This document shows positions 46,739 to 59,319 of a stretch of DNA of 64,000 nt, one piece after another. A program made the translations under genes and the position numbers. Each line of letters starts with the position of its first letter. Position 1 is the first letter of the stretch. The notes under the pieces are model-generated. The model saw nothing but the letters and a program-made list of their open reading frames with translations. It did not search any database and was not told where the DNA came from. This DNA is from Sthenelais limicola. Its lineage: Eukaryota > Annelida > Polychaeta > Phyllodocida > Sigalionidae. Location of the stretch: NCBI GenBank assembly GCA_942159475.1, contig OW804097.1:117860013-117924012 (forward strand), written 5' to 3'.

Positions 46739-46983
46739 ATATGGGTCAGATTTTCAGAAAATGTACAATTGGCTGCTGTACACTTTTAGTAAATTCTGCT
46801 AAATTAAGCTGCAATTTGGTCAATACTAGGTAAATTCGAGTATATTTGGCATTGCATCGATTCTAGTAATCTGTTTGGTTAGGTTGAACTGTCTTTTGAA
46901 CTTTATTTTCGTCTGAAATTCGGGTTATTTGAGAAGATTGGTGAAGGTGAATTGTACATTTTCTGAAAATCTGACCCATATAT
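46739..46983. mobile_element. MITE family A, subfamily a
   Basis: ATGGGTCAGATTTTCAG start, CTGACCCATATA end. Confidence 0.82.
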
Positions 46984-47321
46984 AGGTGCATTATAGGCAG
47001 TGTTGTCATAACGTGTTTGTTCAACTTAGCATAATATGAGACAGACATAGAATGCACACCGATGTGTACACCGAAATTAATAATTCTGAAGATGATTAAA
47101 TTTTGTTTTTTAGATCCAGATGATCAGACCGAAATCATTCATATTTTTTTTTTTTTTAAATAAATTTTATTGAGACCAGTTCCGTTGCGGTTTACAGTGG
47201 TAATCTCATGGAACCCATTTTATCTTGGCAACTTTATGATGGAATGGCAAACAATAGACCACACAATAGAAACATAATTATTTTGACAGGAATTAGCTGG
47301 TAATGCAGTTTTAACTTAGTG

Positions 47322-47552
47322 TATGGGTCAGATTTTCAGAAAATGTACAATTCACCTTCATCAATCCTCTCAAATAACCCACATTTAAGACAAAAATGAG
47401 CTTCAAAATGTAGTTTAACATAACAGAACTGATACTTTAAATCAATATACTCAGATATACCCGGTATTCATCATTTTTCAGCCTAATTTAGGAAAGTTTC
47501 CTAGATGTGTACAGCTGCTAATTGTACATTTTTTGAAAATCTGACCCGTATA
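47322..47552. mobile_element. MITE family A, subfamily b, reversed
   Basis: ATGGGTCAGATTTTCAG start, CTGACCCGTATA end. Confidence 0.8.
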
Positions 47553-47849
47553 CCCTTAATCTTATCTACAAGCAGGGTTCGGTGGTGCTATTGGAATTTT
47601 ACATGCTTTGGACTGCGATCAACGTCAGTGATCGGAAATCGATAAAAGCTGTAAAACGTATTGGTATCAACATAGCAACAACCTGTTGTTTTCGAGGCCT
47701 GTAACAGACGTATTGGCTTCCCCCGCATTTCCGAATCAATCGGGGTTCCTTGCATGGGAGGGGATGTGAATTAAAATATGGGTCATGTGGGTTTTGCATA
47801 TAATATTTTGTCATGGCAATCAGACGCAGATCGAAGCCACGAACACGAT

Positions 47850-48270
47850 GAAACAGAGAGACGGAGAGAGGGAGAGCGAGAGGGAAAGTGAGAGAAGGGG
47901 AGAGAGGGAGAGAATGCATTCATGGGGGAGACAAGGGGGTGAGGTAGAGAGAGGGAGAGAAGAGAGAGAGAGAAGCGAGGCAGGCAGAGGGGGAGAGGGG
48001 TGGGGAGAGGGAGAGAAGGGAGAGTGAGGTAGAGAGAGAAGAGAGGCAGGGAAAGGAAGAGGCAGGGAGAGGGGTGGAGAGGGGGAGAGAAGGGAGAGTG
48101 AGGGAGAGAGAGGGAGGAGAGAGAGAGAAGAGAGGAAGGGAGAGAAGAGAGGCAGGGAGAGGGGGAGAGGGGTGGAGAGAGGAAGAGAAAGAGGGCAGAG
48201 TGAGGTAGAGAGAGAGAGAGAAGAGAGGCAGGGAGAGGTGGAGAGAGGTGGTGAGAGGGAGACAGACAGA
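47850..48270. repeat. GA-rich polypurine tract
   Basis: About 420 bp, nearly all purine on the plus strand, made of GAGAGAGGGAGAGA-type words with GAGGCAGGGAGAG repeats. Long frames across it are compositional. Confidence 0.9.
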
Positions 48271-48468
48271 CATCCCGACAGACAGAACGGACGTTCGGCA
48301 GATATTACAAGACAGATTAAATTAAGCATATATTATTATCAAACCAAATTATCGGAGAATAGATGTTATTTGTGGCGTTCCTGGGACACCATATTCTCCG
48401 ATCCTATTATCGACAACCCCCAAACCCACATTGCGACCAGCTGCGCCTGCACTCATCTGTGTTTATTA

Positions 48469-48680
48469 TTAGTGAGGTTCTGCAAGCAAACTTATCTCAA
48501 TTGCGTAACGTATCCGTATCTTTTTAGTGCATTACGTCGCATTTTTATGTATAAAAGATACATTTTTATATGAGACATTTTGCTTAATATGTTACATTAC
48601 GTTTTGCCCTCCATGTTTTGCAGAATCTCTTTCTTCCTTTTAAAGTATGTTTGTATATATATAGGAGATACGGATAAAAA
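48469..48680. mobile_element. MITE family L, copy 2, truncated
   Basis: Matches the first ~210 bp of the element at 5274, including AAAAGATACATTT and ATTACGTTTTGCC; the right end is missing. Confidence 0.7.
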
Positions 48681-49096
48681 AAAAAGTAAGATATGGTAAA
48701 AAAAAATCAGGTTTGGTCAAAAAATGTCTAGGTAGGGGAAGGTTTTTCTAGGTAGGGAGGGAAGGGGAGGGGGGGGGGGTAAATCGGAAACACCTATTTT
48801 TTTTTGGCCCAATAATATCCACCTACAGAATCACCTCAGCGAAAACAACAACATCAGGGCCAGGTGAGATCGAAGAACCAGCTGTTGGTCGAGCAAGCAT
48901 AACATGACTAATAAACCGCCATGGGCCTCAGTGACGAAAGCAATCGATCGATCGACTCACCAATAATTAATTTGATACAGTTATATCCTAGCCCATTCGT
49001 GAATGTTTAGTAACCAACAAAGTGTATACGATGAGAGAAATTCGGAAAACGTAGAGCTCTATAGCCATCAATCAATGGATTCGAATCGTTCAAGGT

Positions 49097-49272
49097 CACC
49101 CATTTTCAGAAAATGTACAATTGGCAGCTGTACACATTTAGGAAATTCTGCTAAATTAGGCTGAAAAGTGATGAATACTGGGTATATCTGAGTATATTTG
49201 GTATCCCATTGATTTAAAGTATCAGTTCTGTTATGTTAAACTGCATTTTGAAACAGATTTCTGTCTTAAATA
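49097..49272. mobile_element. MITE family A, subfamily b, right part missing
   Basis: Starts CATTTTCAGAAAATGTAC. It breaks off at CTGTCTTAAATAGC where another repeat begins. Confidence 0.75.
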
Positions 49273-49378
49273 GCTAGGTTTACCCCAAAGTTCACCTGTT
49301 GGATTCGTGATTCACACGGGCGGCATTCCTAGGGAGGGAAAGTTTTAACCCCTTCACTCCCACTGGCAACAATTGTAT
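49264..49378. repeat. ~115-bp repeat, family N, copy 1
   Basis: Contains TTCACCTGTTGGATTCGTGA and TTAACCCCTTCACTCCCACT; an inverted copy is at 52852. Confidence 0.75.
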
Positions 49379-49622
49379 ATGTGGGTCAGATTTTCAGAAA
49401 ATGTACAATTCGCCTTCACCAATCCTCTCAAATAACCCACATTTAAGACAAAAATGAGCTACAAAATGCAGTTTAACATAACAGAACTGATACTTTAAAT
49501 CAACACAAAACTAAATATACTCAGATATAACTAGTATTCATAATTTTTCAGCCGAATTTAGCCAAATTTCCTAAATGTGTAGAGCTGTCAATTGTACATT
49601 TTCTGAAAATCTGACCCATGTA
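49379..49622. mobile_element. MITE family A, subfamily b, reversed
   Basis: GTGGGTCAGATTTTCAG start, CTGACCCATG end. Confidence 0.82.
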
Positions 49623-50295
49623 TTGTATCATAGATGTGGGGCGATGGTGGGTGGATAATTATTTACCCCCCCCCCCCTCCCAGACATAGTTATGATTTTA
49701 GTGTCTCTAATGTTAGCAAAGTGAATTTTGCCCATCCATGCGCGGATATCAGAGAGTGAAGTAGGGCACAGAATTAATTGAAAACACTTCAAGCTTTAGT
49801 ATAGAACAAAGTGTGTTTATAAATAGATTCTACATAATATGTCTGAGAATTTACTATTCGCCTTCACCGATCCTCAAAAATAAGCTTTAAAACACAGTCG
49901 ACCACAGCCGAATGAATGTGTTAAAAATCAATGCAATACTCAGATGAATCTATAGTTGTTCAGTCCAATATAGCAGAATTTACCACTATATTTGTACAGG
50001 TTTGGGCCAAGCTGGAGCACTCTTGTACATTGCATGCGGGTGGATAAACTGTCCCCTGGTTACCCTCTCTGTGTGGTTCATATGAGGTGGTAAGGTATAA
50101 AAACGACCTGGTTACTTCACAAACGTTTATCCTCGCAGACGAGTGTAAATTTATCAGGGCATAGCGAGTTATTAGTGAAGGTATTAAAAAGGTCTTCGCG
50201 ATAGAAGGGTATTTTTCAGCGTGTGGCTATACTTTGGCTCGTCTCTGACATGGATAGTATACGATACCATATTCATTTGGGCACCATGCATATAT

Positions 50296-50525
50296 ATTGG
50301 GTGAAGTCGCCTGAAAATTATATAATAAATGTTCAATTCACCGTCACCAAATTCAAAACAAAAACAAGGTTCAGAATACAGTTCGATATAACCAAACAAA
50401 TTGTTTATGAATAAATGCAATATATAATGATATTCAAATATTCCTAGAACGTTCGCCTGATTTAGCAGAATTTACTAAAAGAAAAATGTATAGCTGGCGA
50501 TTGTAGGTTTTCAGACGACTATCAT
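50296..50525. mobile_element. MITE family A, decayed copy
   Basis: TTCAATTCACCGTCACC and TTTAGCAGAATTTACTAAA match the family; both ends are altered (GGGTGAAGTCGCC). Confidence 0.6.
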
Positions 50526-50736
50526 GTGTACAGCTTTCTCATGTATCCCCCTCTAAGCTAATAAACCCGCATACACCGCCATTTGTTTCATATTTTACAT
50601 CAATCAACCCCAAACTCTTCCCCCACAAACATGTTTTAGAACCTGCGGAACTGTTGTAACTTTACTTAATGTTAAACATACAATATCGATACAATATATA
50701 ATAATATACAGTGATGTGAATACCCGGCCTACAAAA

Positions 50737-50911
50737 CAGTCTAGGCCCAAAGTTGAGAGAGTCACTTCAAACGAAGGAAGCCTCAAACAGCAAAGTGCCA
50801 TTATAATGTCATTATATTCCCATTACAACGCTGAGTTCTAGGCCAGGAAACCGATTAGGGAAGCAGGCTGACATACCATTCTTATCTGATCTGAGGGTTT
50901 GGACCTAGCTA
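50737..50911. mobile_element. Dispersed element family F, copy 4, reversed
   Basis: CAGTCTAGGCCCAAAG start and GGGTTTGGACCTAG end. Confidence 0.72.
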
Positions 50912-51154
50912 GGGAAAACGTTCATACATATGTGGACTACGTATCAGATATGTCCTGTTGATGATGGTAATGTTTTGAATCACTGGGCGCATATGGCATA
51001 TAGTTTCAGGTTGTCTAAAAGGATGCATTTGTCACAATATAAAGGGCGTAGATAAACCATAGACATGTACATACGGTCGTGACATCACTCGCTGCGACGA
51101 CACTAGATACTTCCGCGTGCATATATTATATATACATAATGTGCAGCCTTATAT

Positions 51155-51535
51155 TCTGTCCGAAAAGTAGTTGACACGTGATTCCTTAGTCCCTTTGAGG
51201 GGAGGGAAAAGTGGGAGATTTTTTACTTCAAACCTTTGCCCCCTGAATCGCCGTTTGCGACTGACCATTGCCGTTTGCGACCAACCATGGCCAAATATCC
51301 AGCTGCATTGTATTGCACTGTCTCTATTCCATGTGCAGCAGCTGTTGTTTTGCTTAGATGGAAGGAAGAGCTGATTAAACTGGCCCTGTTTTTTCATGCT
51401 TGATCGCAATGAGTGGTTTGCTTGGAAAAGGGTTGACAGGTCCTTGTCATAAATAGATGTCCAAAATCTCCCACTTTTCCCTCCCCTTAAAGGGACTAAG
51501 GAATCACGTGTCAACTACTTTTCGGACAGACTATA
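51155..51535. mobile_element. Foldback element family K with ~70-bp inverted ends, copy 1
   Basis: Ends TCTGTCCGAAAAGTAGTTGA and its complement; long terminal arms contain ACACGTGATTCCTTAGT. Confidence 0.82.
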
Positions 51536-51949
51536 CCATTATTGGATCACCTCAGCTACCAGAATTCCTGCTTCGAACTATTTATATCTTATTTTCTTTT
51601 GATGTAAATGACGTGGCATCACGAAATACCATTTTCTAACTTGTGTTTGTTGTGTTAAGGGATGTACAAAAGTCCGTACCACCAATACATTACCGGAATA
51701 TTTTTTAAATGATAAAGTCACTGCACATGTGTATTTGCGGGTACGGATAGGTTATTCATACCGGATTTTGATTTCTGTATGTAACAGCGAAATAGAACAA
51801 AACGTAAAAAACAAACCTATTATACATTGCGCTTGTATTATGCACCATATTTCGTGTTGCGGCTGGCTTCCATGTTGCCCTTCGTTTGAAATTATTCATG
51901 TGTACAATAAATGTGGTCACAAAACGCGCTTAATAAAACATAAACTACA

Positions 51950-52155
51950 CAGTCTAGGCCCAAACTTGAGAGAGTCCCTTCAAATGAAGGGAAAGCCTCT
52001 CGCCCCAAACCGCAAAGAGTCATTATAATTCCATTAAGACCGCAAAATGTAATTATATTCCCATTAAAACGCCGAGTTCTAGGACAAGAAACCGATTAGT
52101 GAGGTAGGCTGACATACCATTCTTATCTGATTTAAGGGTTTGGACCTAGAGTGTA
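51950..52155. mobile_element. Dispersed element family F, copy 5, reversed
   Basis: CAGTCTAGGCCCAAAC start, TTTGGACCTAGAGTG end. Confidence 0.75.
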
Positions 52156-52344
52156 CAGTATTTGAATAGAGTACCTGATAAAAGAAGTTTGTTAGGACAT
52201 GGAGAAGTACTGCCATTAAGCACCAGACAGTATAGCCCTCTGTACGGTACGACCTGATTCCCAGTGTAATTATTCCACATCTTCTCTAACAAACCAGCCA
52301 TGTATGTTTAAATAATATATCCTACTTTGGCCCGATTTTGAACA

Positions 52345-52586
52345 CATGGGTCAGATTTTCAGAAAATGTACAATTGCCAGCTTTACACTTTTAGAAACTT
52401 CTGCTAAATTAGGCTGAAAAATGATAAATAGCAGGTATATTTGAGTATATTTGGTATCGCATTGATTTAAAGTATCAGTTCTGTTATGTTAAACTGCCTT
52501 TTGAAGCTCATTTCTGTCTTAAATGTGGGTTATTTGAGAGGATTGGTGAAGGTGAATTGTACATTTTCTGAAAATCTTACCCACAT
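52345..52586. mobile_element. MITE family A, subfamily b
   Basis: ATGGGTCAGATTTTCAG start, CTTACCCACATG end. Confidence 0.8.
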
Positions 52587-52851
52587 GCAGACACTGAGAA
52601 AAAAAGTTTGGCAGAGGACATTCTCGTCGTTTCTTTGGGATTTATATATATATATATGTTCCTGCCATACCACTATATATAGAAAACAGGTTTGGTAGGA
52701 AAACCATTATTTTAGAATAACTCGTATACTTGTATCTATGATACAAGTCGACATTGAATGTTAATTTTCAAGAATAAAAAAAACAGGTGTACGTTGTTGT
52801 TGTTGTTGTTGTTTTTACTTTTATTTACCAAATCCACATAAAATATATAAT

Positions 52852-52972
52852 TATGTACAATTGTTGCCAGTGGGAGTGAAGGGGTTAAAACTTTCCCTCC
52901 TTAGGAATGCCGCCCGTGTGAATCACGAATCCAACAGGTGAACTTTGGGATAAACCTAGCTATTAACTACGT
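52852..52972. repeat. ~115-bp repeat, family N, copy 2, inverted
   Basis: AGTGGGAGTGAAGGGGTTAA and TCACGAATCCAACAGGTGAA; near-identical complement of 49264-49378. Confidence 0.75.
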
Positions 52973-53065
52973 CATATACAACTGCCTATATGTATATATA
53001 ACTCACCTCTGTCAATAAAATCGTGAGGGTCTAAAATACCTTATAGTTTCTACTGCAACCCCAAC

Positions 53066-53294
53066 ATGTGGGTGAAGTCGCCAGAAAATGTACAATTCAC
53101 CTTCACCAGTCGTCTCAAATTTCAGAAGAAAATAAAGTTCAAAATACAGTTCAACCTAACCAAACAGATTGCTAGAATCAATGCAATGCCGAATATACTC
53201 GAATTTTCCTGGTATTGACCAAATTGCAGCCTAATTTAGCAGAATTTACTAAATGTGTACACCTGCCAATTGTACATTTTCTGAAAATCTTACG
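53066..53294. mobile_element. MITE family A, subfamily a, reversed, altered left end
   Basis: Left end reads TGGGTGAAGTCGCCAG, as in the decayed copy at 50296; right end TCTGAAAATCTTACGG. Confidence 0.7.
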
Positions 53295-54661
53295 GCGTTT
53301 CTGGTGGAAGCTGACTCTATATAGACAGCTCTCTTGCCTTTTGCCCAGCCCAACCCCAATACCACGCTTGATTTAATCGCTGATATGAACTTCGTACACT
53401 GACGTTCTAAACATCGAGAGACTTCTTAATTGTGTTCCTTGATTGTTTGCCAAATTCCATGCTTGCATTATTAATATTATCGATATAGGCCTACATAGTA
53501 TTCACAGGACGTCACCCCAGTCAGCGGCTATCCTCACTGGCAGCCATACTGTGTGGCTGCATAGATAGCGGGAGACAATAGATCGACAGTATTTCCCGTT
53601 TCGAATGTTTGCTAATGTCAATTATCCTGATTATTCCATCATGACACACTAAACAATGACCATAACCTATCAACATACTTTATATAAAATTCTCTAAAAC
53701 TTTCGGAGGTGAAAACAGCATTTTTGAGACTTGGAGCACTCATGTCCAGCTAAAGTGTTATAGGGGTTGACCCACATTATGGCGAGCGGCGGTGAGCGCC
53801 GTGACGTCAGTGAATACATACGTCATACTCTATAATTCCAAGGTCATATTCACGTGCGTGAATAGGTGGGATAGTGGTAATAACAGAATTCATCCATGCA
53901 TGCAGGTAAGTGTGGCTTTAGGAAAGGGTGTGGTTCAATCACGACACGACGTCGTACGATTCGCTATATATGACGTCTGCCCTTTATATACATAACAAAT
54001 GGGTATCTATCATTGGGAAACACCCAGAAGTTTGCTCAATCTTTTGTGTTTGATTGCGTAAATCTCAAGTTGACCTTGAGACTAATAGGCCTAATGTACC
54101 ATGATAAGAACAAACGCGCGCTTTTTTCTTTTTTTTCTTTTTTTTTCTATTTTTATAGGACAGTACACGGTTAGGCGATTTTACGACCACCTGTCTTAAG
54201 ATCTAAGCAATTGTTATCATTTCGTGAAAAAATATACAATTTGATATACAATAATTCAAACTTCAACGTACAATTTTCCTTGTATATTGTTTTCAGTTGG
54301 TTTATTTTATGCACCAGCATCAAACAAGCCCAATTTGGATGAAAGTTGATAAATAGCAGTACCAAAGTGTTATAGCACTAAAGTTCTTCAATGGTATGTC
54401 ATGCTAGACGGCATGGTGGATCCGTTGTGGTCCAGTACATTCCATTATTCTGTGTCAGTCGTGCTAATTTTGGGTCATCCCTGTGCCGGGAACACCGGGA
54501 CGGAACATGATAAGTTAAGTATGATATCAATAGGGAAACTATCGGGGAAATGATTTCATAGGATAATCCGGATTTAGTTCGCTTATGCCATATACCAGTC
54601 CAAAATGTAGTCTATAATATAGGGGGAAGGGGAGCGGGAGGGGGAAGGTAGTGGGATATGC

Positions 54662-54894
54662 ATATGGGTCAGATTTTCAGAAAATGTACAATTCAACATC
54701 GCCATTCTTCTCAAATAACCCAAATTTCAGACGAAAATAAAGTTCAAGATACAGTTCAACCTAACTAAATCGATTGCTAGAATCAATACAGTGCAAAATA
54801 TACCTAGTATTGGCCAAATTGCAGCTTAATTTAGCAGAAATTACTCAATGTGTACAGCTACCAATTGTACATTTTCTGAAAATCTGACCTATAT
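54662..54894. mobile_element. MITE family A, subfamily a, reversed
   Basis: ATGGGTCAGATTTTCAG start, CTGACCTATA end. Confidence 0.8.
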
Positions 54895-55457
54895 AATAGA
54901 TACTAAATAGTTGATTTTGTACTATTCTAAAGTGGACTATGACACAAATCCTACGATTTCTTTACAAAATGAGTCAAATGTTCGATTTATTAATTATAGT
55001 TTTAATTCCTCTGTTTATTTAGATAAGCTCGCTCCAAACCGCAAAATGCCTTTAAAATCTTATCATGACGCATATGAATCCCATTAGGACGCCTATAATC
55101 AGGCGTCCAATCACTGACATTTTTTTTAAAGATTTTTATTGCATACAATTTCGTGGACAAGTCCCGATATTCTCATGCGATACAAATAAATATTCAAAAA
55201 GTATCAATATTGTTGTACAGAAACTATAAGTTTCGCATAGTAATCTTAGTAAATAAGTAAGTTTTTAACATTAATCATCTAGGTTTTTAAGGAAAATGAA
55301 CATGCCATTATTATCTGATCTGCGAAGCTCTGAGCCTAGACCGATTTTCCAATGATCTCATGCAATGCGTCAAGTCTATAACAAAAAAACTCCGAAACAC
55401 GAAACATAGATGCAAACCTAGAAATACACATTTACCCTATATCTATACATTTAATAC

Positions 55458-55676
55458 AGTAAATGTATTAATGTTCACGCAGTATTTATTTTCGCTATTG
55501 TCGCGCACCAAGCTTTGTGCGTGAAAATAAATCCTGGTGGAAAGGTATAACTATTGCATAAACAAGGTGTGAGACTTCCTTGCTGCGCGAATTTAAATCC
55601 ACGCAAAAAGCTGTCAAATTACTTAGTGCGTGAAAATTTATCTGCACGAAAATAAATACGTTTACAGTACATGTAC
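55458..55676. repeat. Dispersed repeat, family P, intact copy
   Basis: Inverted ends TACAGTAAATGTATTAATG and AATAAATACGTTTACAGTA; interior has GCGCACCAAGC and GTGCGTGAAAATAAAT. Confidence 0.65.
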
Positions 55677-55839
55677 ATTTCTTGCAGCAACTGATGTGTA
55701 TTAAAGGATTAACCGACATTGATGAGGGCCTGCTTTCGCCTCTGGATAATACACCAAACCGTGCACCAGCAGGCTTGAAATGGAGTTTACTAATCCCCTT
55801 AGTCTATGTCTACAGCTGGTTATGGCCCCAAGTGCCTTT

Positions 55840-56385
55840 CTGTCTCTTTTCTGTCTCCTTCTTCTCTATCTCTATTTCCTGGGTATGATCCTAAATTCCC
55901 TTGCTGTCTCTTTTCTCTGTCTCTCTCCCTTCTTCTCTATCTTTATTTCCTGGGTATTATCATAAACTGCCTCCCTCTCAGCTCTCCTGCCCTTGATATA
56001 ACCACATGAGATGTGTTGATAAGGGCGTAAAGCAACCAATCTCACTCACTCCCTCCCTTCTTCTCTATCTCTATTTCCTGGGTATGATCATAAACTGCCT
56101 CCCTCTCAGCTCTCCCGCCCTTGATATAACAATATTAGATGTTTTGATAAGGGCGTAAAGCAACCAATCTCACTCACTCACTCACTCTCAGCTCTCCCGC
56201 CCTTGATATAACCATATTAAATGTGTTGATAAGGGTGTAAATCAACCAATCTCACTCACTCACTCATTCACTCCCTCTCAGCTCTCCCGCCCTTGATATA
56301 ACCATATTAAATGTGTTGATAAACCCTATAAATGTAGATTTGATAAATGTGTTAAGCAACCAATCTCACTCACTCACTCACCCAA
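55840..56385. repeat. Second satellite-like array of the 82/75-bp sequence
   Basis: About five copies of CTCAGCTCTCCCGCCCTTGA ... GTTGATAAGGGCGTAAA. Some carry a longer unit with TCTCTATCTCTATTTCCTGG. Confidence 0.78.
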
Positions 56386-56413
56386 GACCGTTCATATCAG
56401 AGATTAATAAGAT

Positions 56414-56652
56414 ATTGGGTCAGATTTTCAGAAAATGTACAATTCAACTTGACCAATCCTCTCAAATAACCCAAATTTCAGACGAAAATAAAGTTCAAAA
56501 TACAGTTCAACCTAACCAAACAGATTGCTAGAATCAATGCAATGCTGAATATCCTCGAATTTCCTAGCATTGACCAAATTGGAGCCTAATTTAGTAGAAT
56601 TTACTAAATGTGTACAGCTGCCTATTGTACATTTTCTGAAAATCTGACCCTA
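56414..56652. mobile_element. MITE family A, subfamily a, reversed
   Basis: TTGGGTCAGATTTTCAG start, CTGACCCTAT end. Confidence 0.82.
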
Positions 56653-56868
56653 TTGCCCTTAAATCACCAAGCGAGTCATTGCATGGTTGTCTGAATTATT
56701 GATGCAGATCTCACAGACAGGTGTCTATTAATTCACATGCAAACTGAAGGCTCTCTTACATAAGTCGATATTGCGAACTGCCATGACTGCAGTGGCTAAT
56801 GAATCAAACGTTGACTCATGTGAGAATGTGACCTCAGGTCCACTTTTGTATAGAACTACCTGCTACTC

Positions 56869-57113
56869 GAGTCAGATTTTCAGAAAATGTACAATTGATT
56901 TGGCAGCTGTACACATTTAGGAAATTCTCCTAAATTAGACTGAAACTTGGTCAATACTAGGTAAATTCGAGTATATTTGGCATTGCATTGATTCTAGCAA
57001 TCTGTTTGGTTAGGTTGAACTGTATTTTGAACTTTATTTTCGTCTGAAAATTGGGTTATTAGAGAGCATAGGAGAAGATGAATTGTACATTTTCTAAAAA
57101 TATGACCCACATG
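56869..57113. mobile_element. MITE family A, subfamily a
   Basis: CGAGTCAGATTTTCAG start, ATGACCCACATG end. Confidence 0.78.
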
Positions 57114-57225
57114 GGTTAGTTGTTATGGATATGAGCTGAAATAGCCTCGACAGGTGTTAGTCACTAATCGCCCTTAAACCCTTATTGTTAAAAGGTGTCC
57201 TAAGACCAAGGGCCACATATTCCCT

Positions 57226-57734
57226 GCTAGACTCACACCCTCGGCACCTACGACCCCAACTGCAGTTACCAGCATTGTTGTTGTTGTTGGCACTGATGAT
57301 TTTCTTTGAAATCTAGCTTAAAAATACTTTATATAACAAACTGAATCGATAGATCTCTTCCTTTTAGGTATGACACCATTGTGATGGATTCAAATAATGT
57401 ACCAGGGTTGAAGTTTACTTGTATTTTGTACTTGGAATAACACACTGTATGACCCCAACTGATTTCCACTATGACCGTAACTGTATGATGCAGTTACGGG
57501 TATACCACTCAATGTTTTTCACCTAGATGACACTGTATTATAAGCCAGATACATGTATCTGATAACACTCGAACCTAAATGCAACTATAGTAAACACCCA
57601 CAGAACATGACAGCTACTGAAAACGGCTTTTGTTAGGTAAAAACCAACATTGTTTGTTCTAATGGGAACCCACCTTCCGCCATTTTGAATGCTGGTAACT
57701 GCAGTTGAGGTCGTAGGTGACGAGGGTGTGAGAC
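57226..57734. mobile_element. ~500-bp foldback element
   Basis: Inverted ends: CTCACACCCTCGGCACCTAC at left and GTCGTAGGTGACGAGGGTGT at right, each continuing into CTGCAGTTACCAGCAT or its complement. Confidence 0.72.
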
Positions 57735-58060
57735 TACACTGTCGCAAGGTCAGAGAGGTCAGGGAGGTATAGGCTACAATGTGTTTACAAATACCCATGT
57801 TAATGATTTTCGAACCTTTGTATTTTTCATTGCTTTAAAATTAATGAAAGGGCGATAATCGAAGGAATTATGATGAAAATTACGATGCCATCAATATAAA
57901 AAATATATTAAAAAAAATCGTGGTCACATATGTCATGTCATGTACAATAGAACCACATGACTTAATGGAGATTATTGAGGATAACGTAACCTGTTAGACC
58001 TTCTCGGATGGTTAGTATCACGGATATTACTATAGATTCTTCAAAATGTTCTCATGTAAG

Positions 58061-58466
58061 TATAGTCTGTCTGAAAAGTAGTTGACACGTGATTCCTTAG
58101 TTCCTTTAAGGGGAGGGGAAAGTGGGAGATTTCTGATTTCTATTTATGACAAGGACCTGTCCACTCTTTGCCCATCGAGTCGCTCATTGCAATCAACCAT
58201 TGAGAAATGGGCCAGTATAAACAGCTCTTCCTTCCTTTTAAGCAAAACAACAGCTGTTGCACATAGAACAGAGACAACACAATACAGGACAGCTGTACAT
58301 TTGGTCATGGTTGGTCGCAAACGGCCATGGTCGGTCGCAAACGGCCATGGTCGGTCGCAAACGGCAATTCAGTGGCCAATAGTTTTTAAGTCCAAAATCC
58401 TCCACTTTTCCCTCCCCTTAAAGGAACTAAGGAATCACGTGTCAACTACTTTTCAGACAGACTATA
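58061..58466. mobile_element. Foldback element family K, copy 2
   Basis: TATAGTCTGTCTGAAAAGTA start with complementary end. Interior carries three 21-bp repeats containing GGTCGCAAACGGCCATGG (58311-58375). Confidence 0.82.
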
Positions 58467-58540
58467 CGTACACGTGATTGCAGTGATGTGCTGATTATTA
58501 AATATGTGCTGACTATGTTTATTTCCAATACATTTCCTAT

Positions 58541-58783
58541 ACGTAGGTCAGATTTTCAGAAAATGTACAATTGTCAGCTGTACACATTAAGTAATTTATG
58601 CTAAATTAGGCTGCAATTTGGTCAATACTAGGTAAATTTGTGTATATTCAGCATTGCATTGATTCTAGCAATCTGTGGGGCTAAGTCGAACTGTATTTTT
58701 AACTTTATTTTCGTCTGAAATTTGGGTTATTTGAGAAACTTGGTGAAGGCGAATTGTACATTTTCTGAAAATCTGACCCATGT
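58541..58783. mobile_element. MITE family A, subfamily a
   Basis: GTAGGTCAGATTTTCAG start, CTGACCCATG end. Confidence 0.8.
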
Positions 58784-59319
58784 ATTGAACACATCATAAC
58801 TATATACCCAGGTAATAGAGCGTGACATATTGTTCAATACATCTAGGAGGTACCAGGCCCGGAGGTGATCCATTTCAGTTGTAAACAATGGTATCCGCAA
58901 ACGATTGCAATGCTCCAGTGAACATTCAGAACACTAGCCTTGAATGATTAGATCGAACCCAATTTAGGATACATAGGAAAATATTTCGAATTATTCCAAA
59001 GATGGAATAATATCGTTTGTTATTAAGCAATTTTTATTTTCATTAAAATTGTTTCACGAAATGGTGGAAATAGCTTCAGGATTCCAGGCATATTTCTTTT
59101 GAACGTTTTATTCGTGACAAGCAGAATACATATATATACTCATCGCTCATATGTTCAAGGTTATCTATCAATCTTGTGCCATTATGTTAAATTGCACTTA
59201 CAACAGGGACGATAAATCGAATTTCACATTGTTGATAGGAGGTGGACGAGTATAGTAATAATTATAGATGGTAATTTATACAGTCTATAATCTTTCTATA
59301 TCACAATATGCTTCTATAT

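Noticed and set aside
47820..48329. 169-codon minus-strand frame rich in Ser, Leu and Pro
   Set aside because: Produced by the GA-rich tract; parallel long frames exist in other phases, as expected from simple sequence.
51149..51514. 121-codon minus-strand frame
   Set aside because: Lies wholly inside a foldback element; its two ends are each other's complement.
58082..58477. 131-codon plus-strand frame
   Set aside because: Inside the second foldback element, with tandem GGTCGCAAACGGCC words; not a gene.
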